Below the pieces are notes generated by a model. The model was not told where the DNA came from, ran no database searches, and saw only the letters and a list, made by a program, of their open reading frames with translations. DNA of 64,000 nucleotides from Salegentibacter tibetensis. GTDB lineage: Bacteria > Bacteroidota > Bacteroidia > Flavobacteriales > Flavobacteriaceae. The stretch lies in NCBI RefSeq assembly GCF_020164485.1, contig NZ_JAIQZA010000015.1, positions 1-64,000 of the forward strand, given 5' to 3'. Shown here piece after piece: positions 34,324-42,974 of this stretch. The first letter of the stretch is position 1. Every line of letters starts with the position of its first letter. A program made the translations under genes and the position numbers.

Positions 34324-35012
34324 AGGAAGTTAGCGTATCGGTTCCCATCCAGATGCTCATCGATGCCCAGGTAAATGGGTATGTCAATAAGCTTCGTTTC
34401 TTCCTGCTTCTAAAATTATGCTATCCCAGTGGAAAGCTTAAATTCAATAGAGACGATCTCCTGGATATGGAATGGATGGGAATGATCAAGTCCCGAAAAA
34501 CTACCAAAAAGTATATTGAATTTTTATGTGAGAAAGGCTGGTTACAGCTTAATGCTAAAACCGGCTATTATATCGTAAAGTCTTTTGACCGCATAAGGGA
34601 GGAAGAAGGCTGGAGCGTAAGAAAGGCTTTTTCTATAGGATTTGATTCTTACTTAAGCCTGAAGGCCATTATAGGAGGCATTTTATATGCCTATTTGCAT
34701 ACCGATTTCTGGAGAAAAACCAGGAGGAAGAAAAGCGTACACTTAAAAGGCAGTACCTATCATTTTCTATCCCCCAGGTTTAACTTTAAAGAACAACCTG
34801 CACCGGTGGCCGTCTCAGGATTAGCTTCTATTTTTTCAATCTCTGCTGCTACGGCATCACGATTGAAGAAACTGGCCGATCAGTATAAACTGATCGAGGT
34901 GAAAAGGTACTATAGTCCGCTTATTTTTAATAAAAAGGCTATGAACTTGTGTTTGAAGTACAATGATAAACTCCTCTGGTTTACAGGGATGGTGGTTCCC
35001 GATTCCAGTTAA
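34320..35012 (+). CDS. Mobile-element protein of unknown function (230 aa)
   Basis: This basic soluble protein has a possible winged-helix region near residues 20-80 (KLRFFLLLKLCYPSGKLKFNRDDLLD) and a second HTH-like region near 165-195 (VSGLASIFSISAATASRLKKLADQYKLIEV). The ATGA overlap with the HTH gene indicates joint expression. I associate this pair with flavobacterial genomic islands but know no function. Confidence 0.6.
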   Translation: MKEVSVSVPIQMLIDAQVNGYVNKLRFFLLLKLCYPSGKLKFNRDDLLDMEWMGMIKSRKTTKKYIEFLCEKGWLQLNAKTGYYIVKSFDRIREEEGWSVRKAFSIGFDSYLSLKAIIGGILYAYLHTDFWRKTRRKKSVHLKGSTYHFLSPRFNFKEQPAPVAVSGLASIFSISAATASRLKKLADQYKLIEVKRYYSPLIFNKKAMNLCLKYNDKLLWFTGMVVPDSS

Positions 35013-35133
35013 TTGATACTATTTTACCTCTTCTTCTTTTTAAAAAAGCGGAAAAAACTGAAAACATAAAGGAAAGGTTTATAGGGTAAATCAAAATAAA
35101 AAACTTTTTGGCCAAAGTCTGCTAATGTTTAGG

Positions 35134-35231
35134 CGCGATAGCGCGTTTGTTATTTTTCGGAGCCAACTATACCAAAGCTTGTCAAGAAGGGGTGCAACAC
35201 TTGTTTCCTACTTGTTTACCACTTGTTCATT
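35134..35231. repeat. GC palindrome and three 11-bp tandem repeats
   Basis: GCGCGATAGCGC (about 35133-35145) is a compact palindrome. About 55 bp later come three in-phase 11-bp repeats, ACTTGTTTCCT, ACTTGTTTACC and ACTTGTTCATT (35199-35231), one per helical turn. They lie directly downstream of the HTH gene pair. They could be protein-binding iterons or a remnant of a transfer or replication site; unproven. Confidence 0.45.
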
Positions 35232-35391
35232 TTTTGTACTGGTTTTGAAAAATAATAAGATAGGGTTGTTATTTCTTAATAATAATCGAATAATATCCTA
35301 TTAAAAACTTATTCTAATTACCATTACAACGGAAAAATATGTATGCCCTTCCAAGAATGAAAGGGCACACTCTTTTAATCATAAAAGCATT

Positions 35392-35994
35392 TTAGAATTG
35401 AAATGCATATTGGATTTTTAAACCAAAGGCCAGGGTGCGGACTTCATTTAGATCTTGTAATGAATTAATATCTCTCCGAGAAGATAAAAGGCTGCCGAAT
35501 GCAAAAGCTGTTGGATTTTAGTTATTATAATCAATAAGCCTATCCTGTGAAACATCAGATTTAATATCATTAAGCCCATAATCAAGGAAAGCTCCAATAT
35601 AAAGGGATAGACTGTTTTCTAACATAAGTTTTGCCCCACTTTCCAAGTGAGCTACAAAGTTTGTTTTCAGGTTCAGGTCAGACTTAACACTATTTACAAC
35701 GCTAATTTCACCAAATCCCGCAAATTCGGGGTCGGTAAGTTCAACATCGTATTGCGGGTAATATCCGCTATTTTCTAAAGAAGTAGTTCTGGATTTGTAT
35801 TTTGAATCTACAACTGAGCCTGCTTTAACACCAGCCGCTGCATAGAACCGGATCATCCCAGGAGATTCATATTCAATCTGAAGAGGAATATTGAGGAAAT
35901 ATACTTCCTGGTTTTCCGAGAAATCATCAGCCTGGCACCTAAATACAAACTCCTCACCTTCTGGATCCTGGGTTATATAAGCACCTTGAGTCAT
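35392..35994 (-). pseudogene. Outer-membrane beta-barrel protein fragment with in-frame stop
   Basis: The minus strand reads a beta-rich sequence (VYFLNIPLQIEYESPGMIRF, AAAGVKAGSV, NSLSLYIGAFLDYGLNDI). It is interrupted by TAA at 35518-35520, then resumes in the same frame with NPTAFAFGSLLSSR and ends LAFGLKIQYAFQF, a typical terminal barrel strand. The N-terminal third is missing: upstream sequence is unrelated. It is a remnant of a PorT/OmpA-like barrel protein. Confidence 0.7.
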
Positions 35995-36171
35995 ATTGCA
36001 AAAATCGAGTTTAATCGCAACTTACCGGCATTTGGGAGATTTAATGCTACTACTCTGGAGACCATGAAAGCTGCCGGAGATTTAGGTTTATTGGATAATA
36101 GTATACTCTATCAAATTAATGAATTGCAGGATTTACAAAATGAACAACAATTTACTAGGAAGCCGCGATAG
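35986..36171 (+). pseudogene. Fragment resembling the middle of a DUF6090-type protein
   Basis: The frame contains FGRFNATTLETMKAAGDLGLL followed by DNSILYQINELQDL, which resembles the conserved centre of DUF6090 proteins (ETLKSSGD...). It lacks the N-terminal membrane anchor and continues out of a broken barrel gene on the other strand. The assignment is weak. It marks a recombination junction near 35990. Confidence 0.3.
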
Positions 36172-36289
36172 TATCTTTAACAAATCTGTTGGTTAATTAT
36201 ATACAAACATCCTATTCCTACAGGATTGATAGAAGTTTGGTCAGATTTGGTTAAATGTGGACACCGCAAACCTAAGCGGGCGGCCACAA

Positions 36290-36549
36290 ATATAGTCAGT
36301 TTAAAATAAGATATTTTTCTGTTAAAAGACTGGATGTAATAGAAGAAAACGGAGAATTAGCAATAAGTTATCTAACTCGGAAACTACTCCGCTACCGCAA
36401 TTTGATGGACAACAATTCCAAGGAAAGAGCAATGGAAATGCACCTCATATTTTTTTGACGGCAAAGGAGATGAAGTAGAAGTTACTTTTAACTTTTGGAA
36501 TTCTTATTTTCGAGATATTTATAAAAGGTATGGTTTTAATTATCTATAA
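36290..36549 (+). pseudogene. Frameshifted remnant of an unknown gene
   Basis: One frame reads KRLDVIEENGELAISYLTRK followed by LLRYRNL and MHLIFF-stop. The +1 frame continues FDGKGDEVEVTFNFWNSYF, then RDIYKRYGFNYL and a stop at 36547-36549. The continuity across one frameshift indicates a real but broken gene end. The family is not recognised. Confidence 0.45.
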
Positions 36550-36566
36550 TTTCCCGTATAGTAGAA

Positions 36567-36722
36567 TCAGCCGCATCCGCAGTTAGACACCCCACAACTT
36601 TTGTCTTTATTTTTTGAGTTTTTAAGAAAAGAGGGTTTCCATATAAATTTCGAGATCATATATCCCACTGCAATTAGAAATGTGATGAATACTAATATTT
36701 CCTGAATCTGAAGTATTTTCAT
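36567..36722 (-). CDS. FeoB-associated Cys-rich membrane peptide
   Basis: The 51-residue product (ATG at 36722; an upstream in-frame ATG at 36749 is possible) has one membrane helix, ILVFITFLIAVGYMISKFIW. It is followed by a basic tail ending KSCGVSNCGCG with three cysteines. This matches the small Cys-rich partners found after feoB in Bacteroidota, probably aiding Fe2+ handling at the inner membrane. It is 28 nt downstream of feoB, in the same operon. Confidence 0.8.
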   Translation of the reverse strand: MKILQIQEILVFITFLIAVGYMISKFIWKPSFLKNSKNKDKSCGVSNCGCG

Positions 36723-36750
36723 AATTAATATATTGATAGTATAAAGCACC

Positions 36751-38847
36751 TTATTTTAAACTCTGAAAAGCTATTAAGGCTACAAAATAAGCAAATCCGC
36801 TCATAATCACCAGTTGAAGTATTGGCCATTTCCATGAATTCGTTTCTTTTTTAACAACTGCAAGGGTGCTCATGCACTGCATGGCAAAGGCATAGAAAAG
36901 TAATAAACTTATCCCACTTGCAAAATTAAATAAAGGACCTCCTAATACAGGATTCTCTTCACCGGCCATTCGCTTTTTTATGGTCTCTTCTTCGTCACTA
37001 CCTACACTATAAATTGTAGCAAGGGTACCTACAAAAACTTCCCTTGCCGCAAACGAACTTACAATTGCTATTCCAATTTTCCAGTCGTAACCCAAAGGTG
37101 TAACCAAAGGTTCAATTCCTCTGCCTACAATTCCAATGTAGGAATATTTTAATTTATGAGAGGCTATTTCCTGCTCCAGCTCTGCATCCGGTAAATCTCC
37201 CATATGCTGTGAAGCTATAATTTCTTCAGCATTTTCAAACTCGTCACCTGGACCGTAACTTGCAAGCACCCAAAGAATTATTGATATGGCCATTATGATT
37301 TTTCCCGCCCCCAGAACAAAAGATTTAGTTTTCTCTATTACATTTAATGCTAAATTCTTAAGCATGGGTAATTTGTAGTTTGGCATTTCAACCACAAAAT
37401 AAGATTTTGATTTAATGTCCAACACCTGGTTAAGCACCCATGCCGAAAATATTGCGATACCAAAACCTAAGATGTAAAAAAGCATCAATGTTAACCCCTG
37501 TAGATTAAAGCCTAAAAATGTACTGTCGGGAATTACAAGAGCTATAATTATAAGGTATACCGGTAATCTGGCAGCGCAGGTGGTAAATGGAATAACAAGT
37601 ATGGTTATAAGGCGTTCTTTCCAGTTCTCAATATTTCTGGTGGCCATAACTGCCGGAATAGCACAGGCGGTTCCCGAGACCAGGGGAACAACACTTTTTC
37701 CGCTAAGCCCAAATCTGCGCATAATACGATCCATTAAGAAAACCACCCTGCTCATATATCCGCTTTCTTCGAGAATGGAGATAAAAAGAAATAAAAAGGC
37801 GATCTGCGGAATAAAAATAACTACACCGCTTAAACCCGGGATGATACCCTCGGCTACTAAATTGTTAAAGGGACCGGCCGGGAGACTATTTTTCACCCAT
37901 TCACTTAAGGTGGCGAAACTTCCATCTATAAGATCCATTGGGTAAGTAGACCAATTATATATGGCCTGAAAAATGATTAACATAATACTGAAAAAAATAA
38001 GATATCCCCATACTTTGTGGGTAAGGATTCTATCCAGTTTTATCCTGAAGTCTGTTGCCTTGTTAAGATCTACGGTCATTACAGATTTCAGGAGGCCGTT
38101 TATAAACTGGTATCTTAAAATGGTTTCCTTTTGCTGAAGCCGTTTCAGGTCATTATTACTTTTCATTTGAAAATCGGGATTTTTGTTTAAAGATTGCCGA
38201 TTAACGTTTCCAAAATTGATGTCCTGAGTAATAACTAACCAAAGCTTATATAAAGATTGATTAGGAAAAACCTTCCTAAGCCTTTCAAAATATTCAAGAT
38301 CCATTACCGAAGCCTTTAAACAAGGCTCGGTAGAAATATTTTTGTAATTTAAAATAAGCTCTTTTAATTCTTCAATTCCTGAACCTTGTCTTGCGCTTAC
38401 AAGGGCTACTTTCGTCTTCAGTTTTTCTTCCAGCTTTGTGACATCCAGGGTAATTCCTTTTTTCTTCATCCTGTCGGCCATATTTATAACAAGGATGGTG
38501 GGAATTTCAAGATCTTTGATTTGTGTAAATAATAAAAGATTGCGCTTAAGATTTTCTACATCGCTCACCACCACGGCGACATCGGGATAATCTTTATCGT
38601 TTTTATTAAGAAGGAGTTCAATTACAATATTTTCATCAAGAGAAGAAGCATTAAGACTATAAGTTCCTGGAAGATCGAGAATGTGAGCTTTTGAACCACG
38701 GGAAAGTTTGCAAATTCCCTCTTTTTTTTCTACAGTTATTCCAGGATAATTTCCAACCTGCTGGCGAAGTCCCGTTAGGGCATTAAATACTGAAGTTTTA
38801 CCGGTATTTGGGTTACCTATTAAAGCAACATTAATGTGTTTCTCCAT
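36751..38847 (-). CDS. feoB: Ferrous iron transporter B
   Basis: This 698-residue inner-membrane Fe2+ permease has a cytosolic G domain: G1 GNPNTGKTS (residues 11-19), switch region VGNYPGITVEKKEG, G3 LDLPGTYSL, and G4 NMAD. The membrane part has the Gate motifs VPLVSGTACAIPAVMATR and PFTTCAARLPVY with the conserved cysteines of the pore. Its ATG overlaps the feoA stop (TAATG). It is transcribed from the operator-controlled feoA promoter. Confidence 0.96.
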   Translation of the reverse strand: MEKHINVALIGNPNTGKTSVFNALTGLRQQVGNYPGITVEKKEGICKLSRGSKAHILDLPGTYSLNASSLDENIVIELLLNKNDKDYPDVAVVVSDVENLKRNLLLFTQIKDLEIPTILVINMADRMKKKGITLDVTKLEEKLKTKVALVSARQGSGIEELKELILNYKNISTEPCLKASVMDLEYFERLRKVFPNQSLYKLWLVITQDINFGNVNRQSLNKNPDFQMKSNNDLKRLQQKETILRYQFINGLLKSVMTVDLNKATDFRIKLDRILTHKVWGYLIFFSIMLIIFQAIYNWSTYPMDLIDGSFATLSEWVKNSLPAGPFNNLVAEGIIPGLSGVVIFIPQIAFLFLFISILEESGYMSRVVFLMDRIMRRFGLSGKSVVPLVSGTACAIPAVMATRNIENWKERLITILVIPFTTCAARLPVYLIIIALVIPDSTFLGFNLQGLTLMLFYILGFGIAIFSAWVLNQVLDIKSKSYFVVEMPNYKLPMLKNLALNVIEKTKSFVLGAGKIIMAISIILWVLASYGPGDEFENAEEIIASQHMGDLPDAELEQEIASHKLKYSYIGIVGRGIEPLVTPLGYDWKIGIAIVSSFAAREVFVGTLATIYSVGSDEEETIKKRMAGEENPVLGGPLFNFASGISLLLFYAFAMQCMSTLAVVKKETNSWKWPILQLVIMSGFAYFVALIAFQSLK

Positions 38848-39074
38848 TATATAAGGTCTATTTCAATTAAAAGAGCAGTTTCCTTACGAATTGCTAAATG
38901 GCAGCCATGGATATTTAGGTACATTGGGTCACGAAAAGGTGCGGTTTGCACCAACTCTACCTCATTCCCCGGAAGACAGCCCATTTCAAGTAACTTCAAG
39001 GGTACATCGTTCATGAAAACATTTTTAATTATTCCCTTTTGACCCCGCTTTAAATGGGCGATTGTAAAACTCAT
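38847..39074 (-). CDS. feoA: Ferrous iron transport protein A
   Basis: The 75-residue SH3-like FeoA domain has IKNVFMNDVPLKLLEMGCLP followed by GNEVELVQTAPFRDP. It is a cytosolic partner of FeoB. In many Bacteroidota FeoA is fused to FeoB; here the two are separate but translationally coupled. It is the first gene of feoA-feoB-Cys-rich peptide, with an iron-type operator in its leader. Confidence 0.93.
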   Translation of the reverse strand: MSFTIAHLKRGQKGIIKNVFMNDVPLKLLEMGCLPGNEVELVQTAPFRDPMYLNIHGCHLAIRKETALLIEIDLI

Positions 39075-39078
39075 TCTT

Positions 39079-39109
39079 ATTTAGATTGATTTTAAACAAG
39101 GCAAAAGTA
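39079..39109 (-). promoter_or_regulatory. feoA promoter with iron-gene operator
   Basis: On the minus strand the -7 box TACTTTTG (39102-39109) is followed after 4 nt by GTTTAAAATCAATCTAAAT (39079-39097), the complement of ATTTAGATTGATTTTAAAC. This shares the ATTTAGA half-site, spacing and position with the xusA and siderophore-receptor operators. It lies 4 nt before the feoA start codon. Confidence 0.65.
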
Positions 39110-39153
39110 ATATAAAAGTTTTTGAAAAGGATGGTGATAGAAAATTATTTCAG

Positions 39154-40281
39154 TTATTCAATGTCTTTATAACCTTTCTTGTTTCTTCGACCCCACCAGA
39201 TCATAAACCCGCTAACAGGTAACCCGGCAACAAAGAGACTGGTAAAGAAAGCTATGATCTTCCCTGTTAATCCAAAATATTGCCCTGTATGTAATCCATA
39301 ACTCATTTCCTGCAGTTTGAGTCCGTTACTTTTATCATCATAATGATGCTCCTGCAGCAACTCCACGTTTTGGGGATGGAAATAAAAATTTGACTGATGG
39401 TCAAATTCCAGGGCATCAGGATAAGCACCGGTAACAATGGGTGCATTCACGCCCTGATCCCAGATAAAATACATTCCGCTTTCCGGCATAAGTTCAAAGG
39501 TTTTGAACATAGCAATATCCAGTGGATTTGCAGAAATTTCTTCAGTAACCACCCTGATTTCCGGGACTACCTTATCTTCCGGATATTCCTTTCCCAAATT
39601 TCCTATAGCATAAAAACTTTCGTACATCCATTCATAAGAAAAACTAAGACCCGTAATGGCCATAAACAGAGCTAAAAAAGAAATGTAAAACCCTGTTGTT
39701 CTGTGCCAGTCATAATTCTTCCGGCGCCATCTTGCATTCCACTTAATCTTAAGATTTTTTTGGATATTCTTTAGATTCTTTGGCCACCAAAGAACTATTC
39801 CGGTGATAAGCATTGCGATGAAAATAAGAGTGGAAACCCCTACCACCTGCTTACCTATCTCTTCCGGTAAGAGTAAATGCATGTGAAGGTCCTCAATAAA
39901 TAAAAAGAAGTCCTTATCAAGATTTTGAACGTGTGTTAACTCACCTGTATAGGGATTAAAATAAATATGATGCGGTGTGCCTTCTATAGTAGTGAAAACA
40001 TGTGCAGGCCTTTCCTTTTTCTGATAAATTACCATACTGGCGTCTGTACCAGTAAATGCTTTTTCAACTTTCTCAAGAAGAAAAGATGGTTGAACAAATG
40101 ATTTTTCCTGGGGTACGACTTTTCTCCAATCCCTGGTGAGATCCTGGATTTCGTCATGGAAAACAAAAATGCTTCCGGTAATGGCGACTATAAAAATAAT
40201 TATTCCGGTTATAAAGCCAAGCCACAGGTGTAGTCTGCCAGCCCATTTTTTCCAGAAATTATGTTTTTTCTTTTTGGACAT
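39154..40281 (-). CDS. PepSY-TM inner-membrane protein (siderophore reductase-like)
   Basis: The 375 residues have helices at GFITGIIIFIVAITGSIFVF (about 20-39), VVGVSTLIFIAMLITGIVLWW, FYISFLALFMAITGLSFSYEW and IIAFFTSLFVAGLPVSGFMIWWG. His residues are in GRLHLWLG, IEDLHMHLLL, NYDWHRTTGFY and SYGLHTGQ. It is a diverged paralogue of XusC and the natural partner of the siderophore receptor gene just upstream, probably reducing the imported ferric siderophore. A terminator at 40286 separates it from that gene, so its expression may be attenuated. Confidence 0.85.
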   Translation of the reverse strand: MSKKKKHNFWKKWAGRLHLWLGFITGIIIFIVAITGSIFVFHDEIQDLTRDWRKVVPQEKSFVQPSFLLEKVEKAFTGTDASMVIYQKKERPAHVFTTIEGTPHHIYFNPYTGELTHVQNLDKDFFLFIEDLHMHLLLPEEIGKQVVGVSTLIFIAMLITGIVLWWPKNLKNIQKNLKIKWNARWRRKNYDWHRTTGFYISFLALFMAITGLSFSYEWMYESFYAIGNLGKEYPEDKVVPEIRVVTEEISANPLDIAMFKTFELMPESGMYFIWDQGVNAPIVTGAYPDALEFDHQSNFYFHPQNVELLQEHHYDDKSNGLKLQEMSYGLHTGQYFGLTGKIIAFFTSLFVAGLPVSGFMIWWGRRNKKGYKDIE

Positions 40282-40285
40282 ATTT

Positions 40286-40320
40286 TAAAAAAAGCCGCCT
40301 GGATTAATATCCCAGACGGC
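40286..40320 (-). terminator. Terminator/attenuator after the siderophore receptor gene
   Basis: The minus strand reads GCCGTCTGGG-loop-TCCAGGCGGC followed by TTTTTTTAAAA, a strong intrinsic terminator. It lies 20 nt after the receptor stop and just before the PepSY start codon at 40281, separating or attenuating the two genes. Confidence 0.8.
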
Positions 40321-40340
40321 CGTTTCAGGCTTATCGCAAA

Positions 40341-42821
40341 TTAAAAATTATAGGTAAAACTCGCAGCAAAATTCCGTGGAGTTTGAGGGTTGATGGTTGA
40401 CCAACCGTTATAGTATTCAGCATCTGTAAGATTATTTAGCTTAAAAATTATTGAGAATTTTTCAACATTATAAAAAGCAGATGCATTAAGAACGGTATAA
40501 GAGGGAAGTGTGAATACACCTCCTAAAGCCCGGTTAAATATCATATTTTCACTGGCATAATTCCCGCCTACACCAATACCAAATCCCAGATATTTTCCTG
40601 TTGGCACCCTGTAACTTGCCCAAAAATTGGCAAGATCTTTAGGACCGGCAGATTCCGGACGTCTTCCTAAAAAGTCGGTTTGGTCAGACTCAGTTAGTTT
40701 ACTATCGTTATGGCTATAACCTGCAATAAGATTTAATCCTGCAAAAGGAGTTGCTGTTACACTGGCCTCAAACCCCCGGCTATACTGCTCTCCATCTTGT
40801 ACATAAAAGAACGGCCTTCCGGTTTCTTCCATTACCATATTAGTTACTTCAATGTTATAGTAACTTATATTGGCTGAAACCTTATTCTTAACCAGGTTAA
40901 GTTTTGTTCCTATCTCCAGTTGCCTTGCTCTTTCAGGATCAAAGGTAACAGTTGTGGTTACTCCTGCAGCCGGATCACCTTGCTGGAGCGGGGCAACATT
41001 ACTAAACCCGTCCATGTAATTTGCGAAAAAGGAAACTCTTTCCAGGATTGGCTGGTAGACGATACCAAATTTAGGAGATAGCGCTGTCTGGCTGTTATTC
41101 TCGCTTTCAAACTGGTCTATTCTTAAGCTTACCATTGCTGAAAGTTTTGGAGAAAAGTTTAATACGTTTGAGACATATGCACTATATATATCTTCACGGG
41201 TGGTGTTGTTATTTAATCCCGCATTTGCAAGCAAATTATCTGTAGCTGCAGTAGAAAGTTTCCCACTGTCATTATTGGTTATGTAAGCTGAAGGATCATA
41301 GATCCCAAAAACGCTCTCGTTCACATTTTGTAAGCTGGCATTCCCAACGTAAACATTACCATTTCCTATATATCCTGTACTATTGTCAATAACCTGCCTG
41401 TTAAAGTAATCCAGGCCTACTACCATACGATTCCTCATACCCGCAATTTGAAAATCTCCAATGAAATTTTGCTGAATATCTGTAGTTAACGTGTTGGAAT
41501 TCTGCTTGCTTATATACCGTGAGAAAACAAGACCGTCATCAAGGTTGGTCAAAGAACCTTCAGCCTCTTCTCTCCCCTGGTAATACTGAGTTGTTTCATA
41601 GAGGTATGAGTAATATCCCTTCGTTTTTGTGGAACCTCTTGAAAATACCGTTTGAGAAGTCCAGTCCGGGGATAATTTATAATTCATTTGGCCCTGAAGG
41701 CTGAAATTGGGGTTAACTATTGTGAGGTCATTGCTGGTGTAGGAGCGCTCAGGGTCATATCCCAACTCTTCAATATTGGTAGCTCTTAGTGGGGCTCCAC
41801 GATCTAAAAATAGCATAGTCGGGTTAGTGCTCTCCCCTCTGAAAATTTCTGTATTTACCAAAAATGAGAGTCGGTCATTAACCATATAACTTAGCGAGGG
41901 GGCAAAAAAGAAAGATTCTCTGAAACCCAGATCCTGAAAACTATTTTGCTTATGATATGCGGTGTTTACTCGCAGGGCAACCTTTCCGGTTTCATCCAGC
42001 GGGGTATTAACATCTGTAGTAACCCGGTTTAACCCGAAGCTACCCAAAGTGTAAGACACATTTCCGCCGAAATAATCGAAAGGTTTTTTAGTAGATATAT
42101 TAATAAGGCCACCGTAAGAGATAAGGCTACTGCCATATAAAGTTCCTGATGGTCCTTTTACAACCTCAATTCTCTCTATGTTTGCAGGATCTGGACTGCC
42201 ATTAGTAAGTCCTGGAAGTCCATTAACAAGTGTAGGCTGTACTGGAAATCCTCTTAGAGAGAAATATCCGGCACCGTCATTACCTCTTCCTGTACTTTCC
42301 CATAATTTGGTTATTCCTGGAGCATTTTTCAAGGCGTCATCAAAGTTGGTCACAACTTGCTCTTCAAGAAGTTCAGCGGTAATATTGTTGTATACCTGGG
42401 GGTTTTCAATGTCCTTTAAAGGTAATTTTGCCACATAGTCACTTTTACCTCTTGTAAATTCATTGATATAACCATTGGCTCTAATTACAACTTCATCAAG
42501 GTTTTGCTCATTGCTGTTGAGAATTACGGTAGATAAAGTTGTTGTTTGTCCTGCCTGAACAGATACTGCCAGTTCTCTGGTTTGAAATTCCACATATGAG
42601 ATCCTGAGAGTATAATTTCCTGCAGGCACGTTGTGGAGAACAAATTCTCCTTCAAGAGTTGATTCGGTACCCATTTTGGTGCCCGGGATTTCTACATTGG
42701 CTCCGGAAATTGCTATTCCATTTTTATTAATAATCTTTCCCTGGATACTTCCGGGGGTCTGACTGAAACTGAATTGAAAAATGATAAGGAGCAGGGGTAG
42801 GAGAATATATTTCTGGCTCAT
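40341..42821 (-). CDS. TonB-dependent siderophore receptor
   Basis: The 826 residues have a signal peptide (MSQKYILLPLLLIIFQFSFS) and a carboxypeptidase-regulatory domain (about 25-110). A siderophore-receptor plug follows, with NNITAELLEEQVVTNFDDAL, GYFSLRGFPVQPTLVNG and IERIEVVKGPSGTLYGSS, then a barrel ending NFAASFTYNF. It resembles the FhuE/FoxA-type receptors (TIGR01783 class) rather than the XusA type, so it probably takes a different ferric siderophore. It has its own promoter and operator. Confidence 0.9.
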   Translation of the reverse strand: MSQKYILLPLLLIIFQFSFSQTPGSIQGKIINKNGIAISGANVEIPGTKMGTESTLEGEFVLHNVPAGNYTLRISYVEFQTRELAVSVQAGQTTTLSTVILNSNEQNLDEVVIRANGYINEFTRGKSDYVAKLPLKDIENPQVYNNITAELLEEQVVTNFDDALKNAPGITKLWESTGRGNDGAGYFSLRGFPVQPTLVNGLPGLTNGSPDPANIERIEVVKGPSGTLYGSSLISYGGLINISTKKPFDYFGGNVSYTLGSFGLNRVTTDVNTPLDETGKVALRVNTAYHKQNSFQDLGFRESFFFAPSLSYMVNDRLSFLVNTEIFRGESTNPTMLFLDRGAPLRATNIEELGYDPERSYTSNDLTIVNPNFSLQGQMNYKLSPDWTSQTVFSRGSTKTKGYYSYLYETTQYYQGREEAEGSLTNLDDGLVFSRYISKQNSNTLTTDIQQNFIGDFQIAGMRNRMVVGLDYFNRQVIDNSTGYIGNGNVYVGNASLQNVNESVFGIYDPSAYITNNDSGKLSTAATDNLLANAGLNNNTTREDIYSAYVSNVLNFSPKLSAMVSLRIDQFESENNSQTALSPKFGIVYQPILERVSFFANYMDGFSNVAPLQQGDPAAGVTTTVTFDPERARQLEIGTKLNLVKNKVSANISYYNIEVTNMVMEETGRPFFYVQDGEQYSRGFEASVTATPFAGLNLIAGYSHNDSKLTESDQTDFLGRRPESAGPKDLANFWASYRVPTGKYLGFGIGVGGNYASENMIFNRALGGVFTLPSYTVLNASAFYNVEKFSIIFKLNNLTDAEYYNGWSTINPQTPRNFAASFTYNF

Positions 42822-42838
42822 TGTTTTAATATATTTTA

Positions 42839-42871
42839 ATTTGGACTAATTATAAATAAGGTGCAAATGTA
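42839..42871 (-). promoter_or_regulatory. Siderophore receptor promoter with iron-gene operator
   Basis: On the minus strand the -7 box TACATTTG (42864-42871) is followed 6 nt later by the operator at 42839-42857. Its complement, ATTTGGACTAATTATAAAT, differs from the perfect xusA palindrome at 2 of 19 positions. Confidence 0.7.
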
Positions 42872-42974
42872 GGAAGGGAATTTTATAAAAAAAAGCTTAT
42901 TTAAAATTAATATAAATAAAAAATCTATCTGGAAAGCATTACTGTTACAGAATCAGGTTGTTGTAAACTGAAAA

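Noticed and set aside
35199-35231. Possible CRISPR-like array
   Set aside because: The three 11-bp units are tandem without spacers, too short for CRISPR repeats, and no cas genes are present anywhere in the window.
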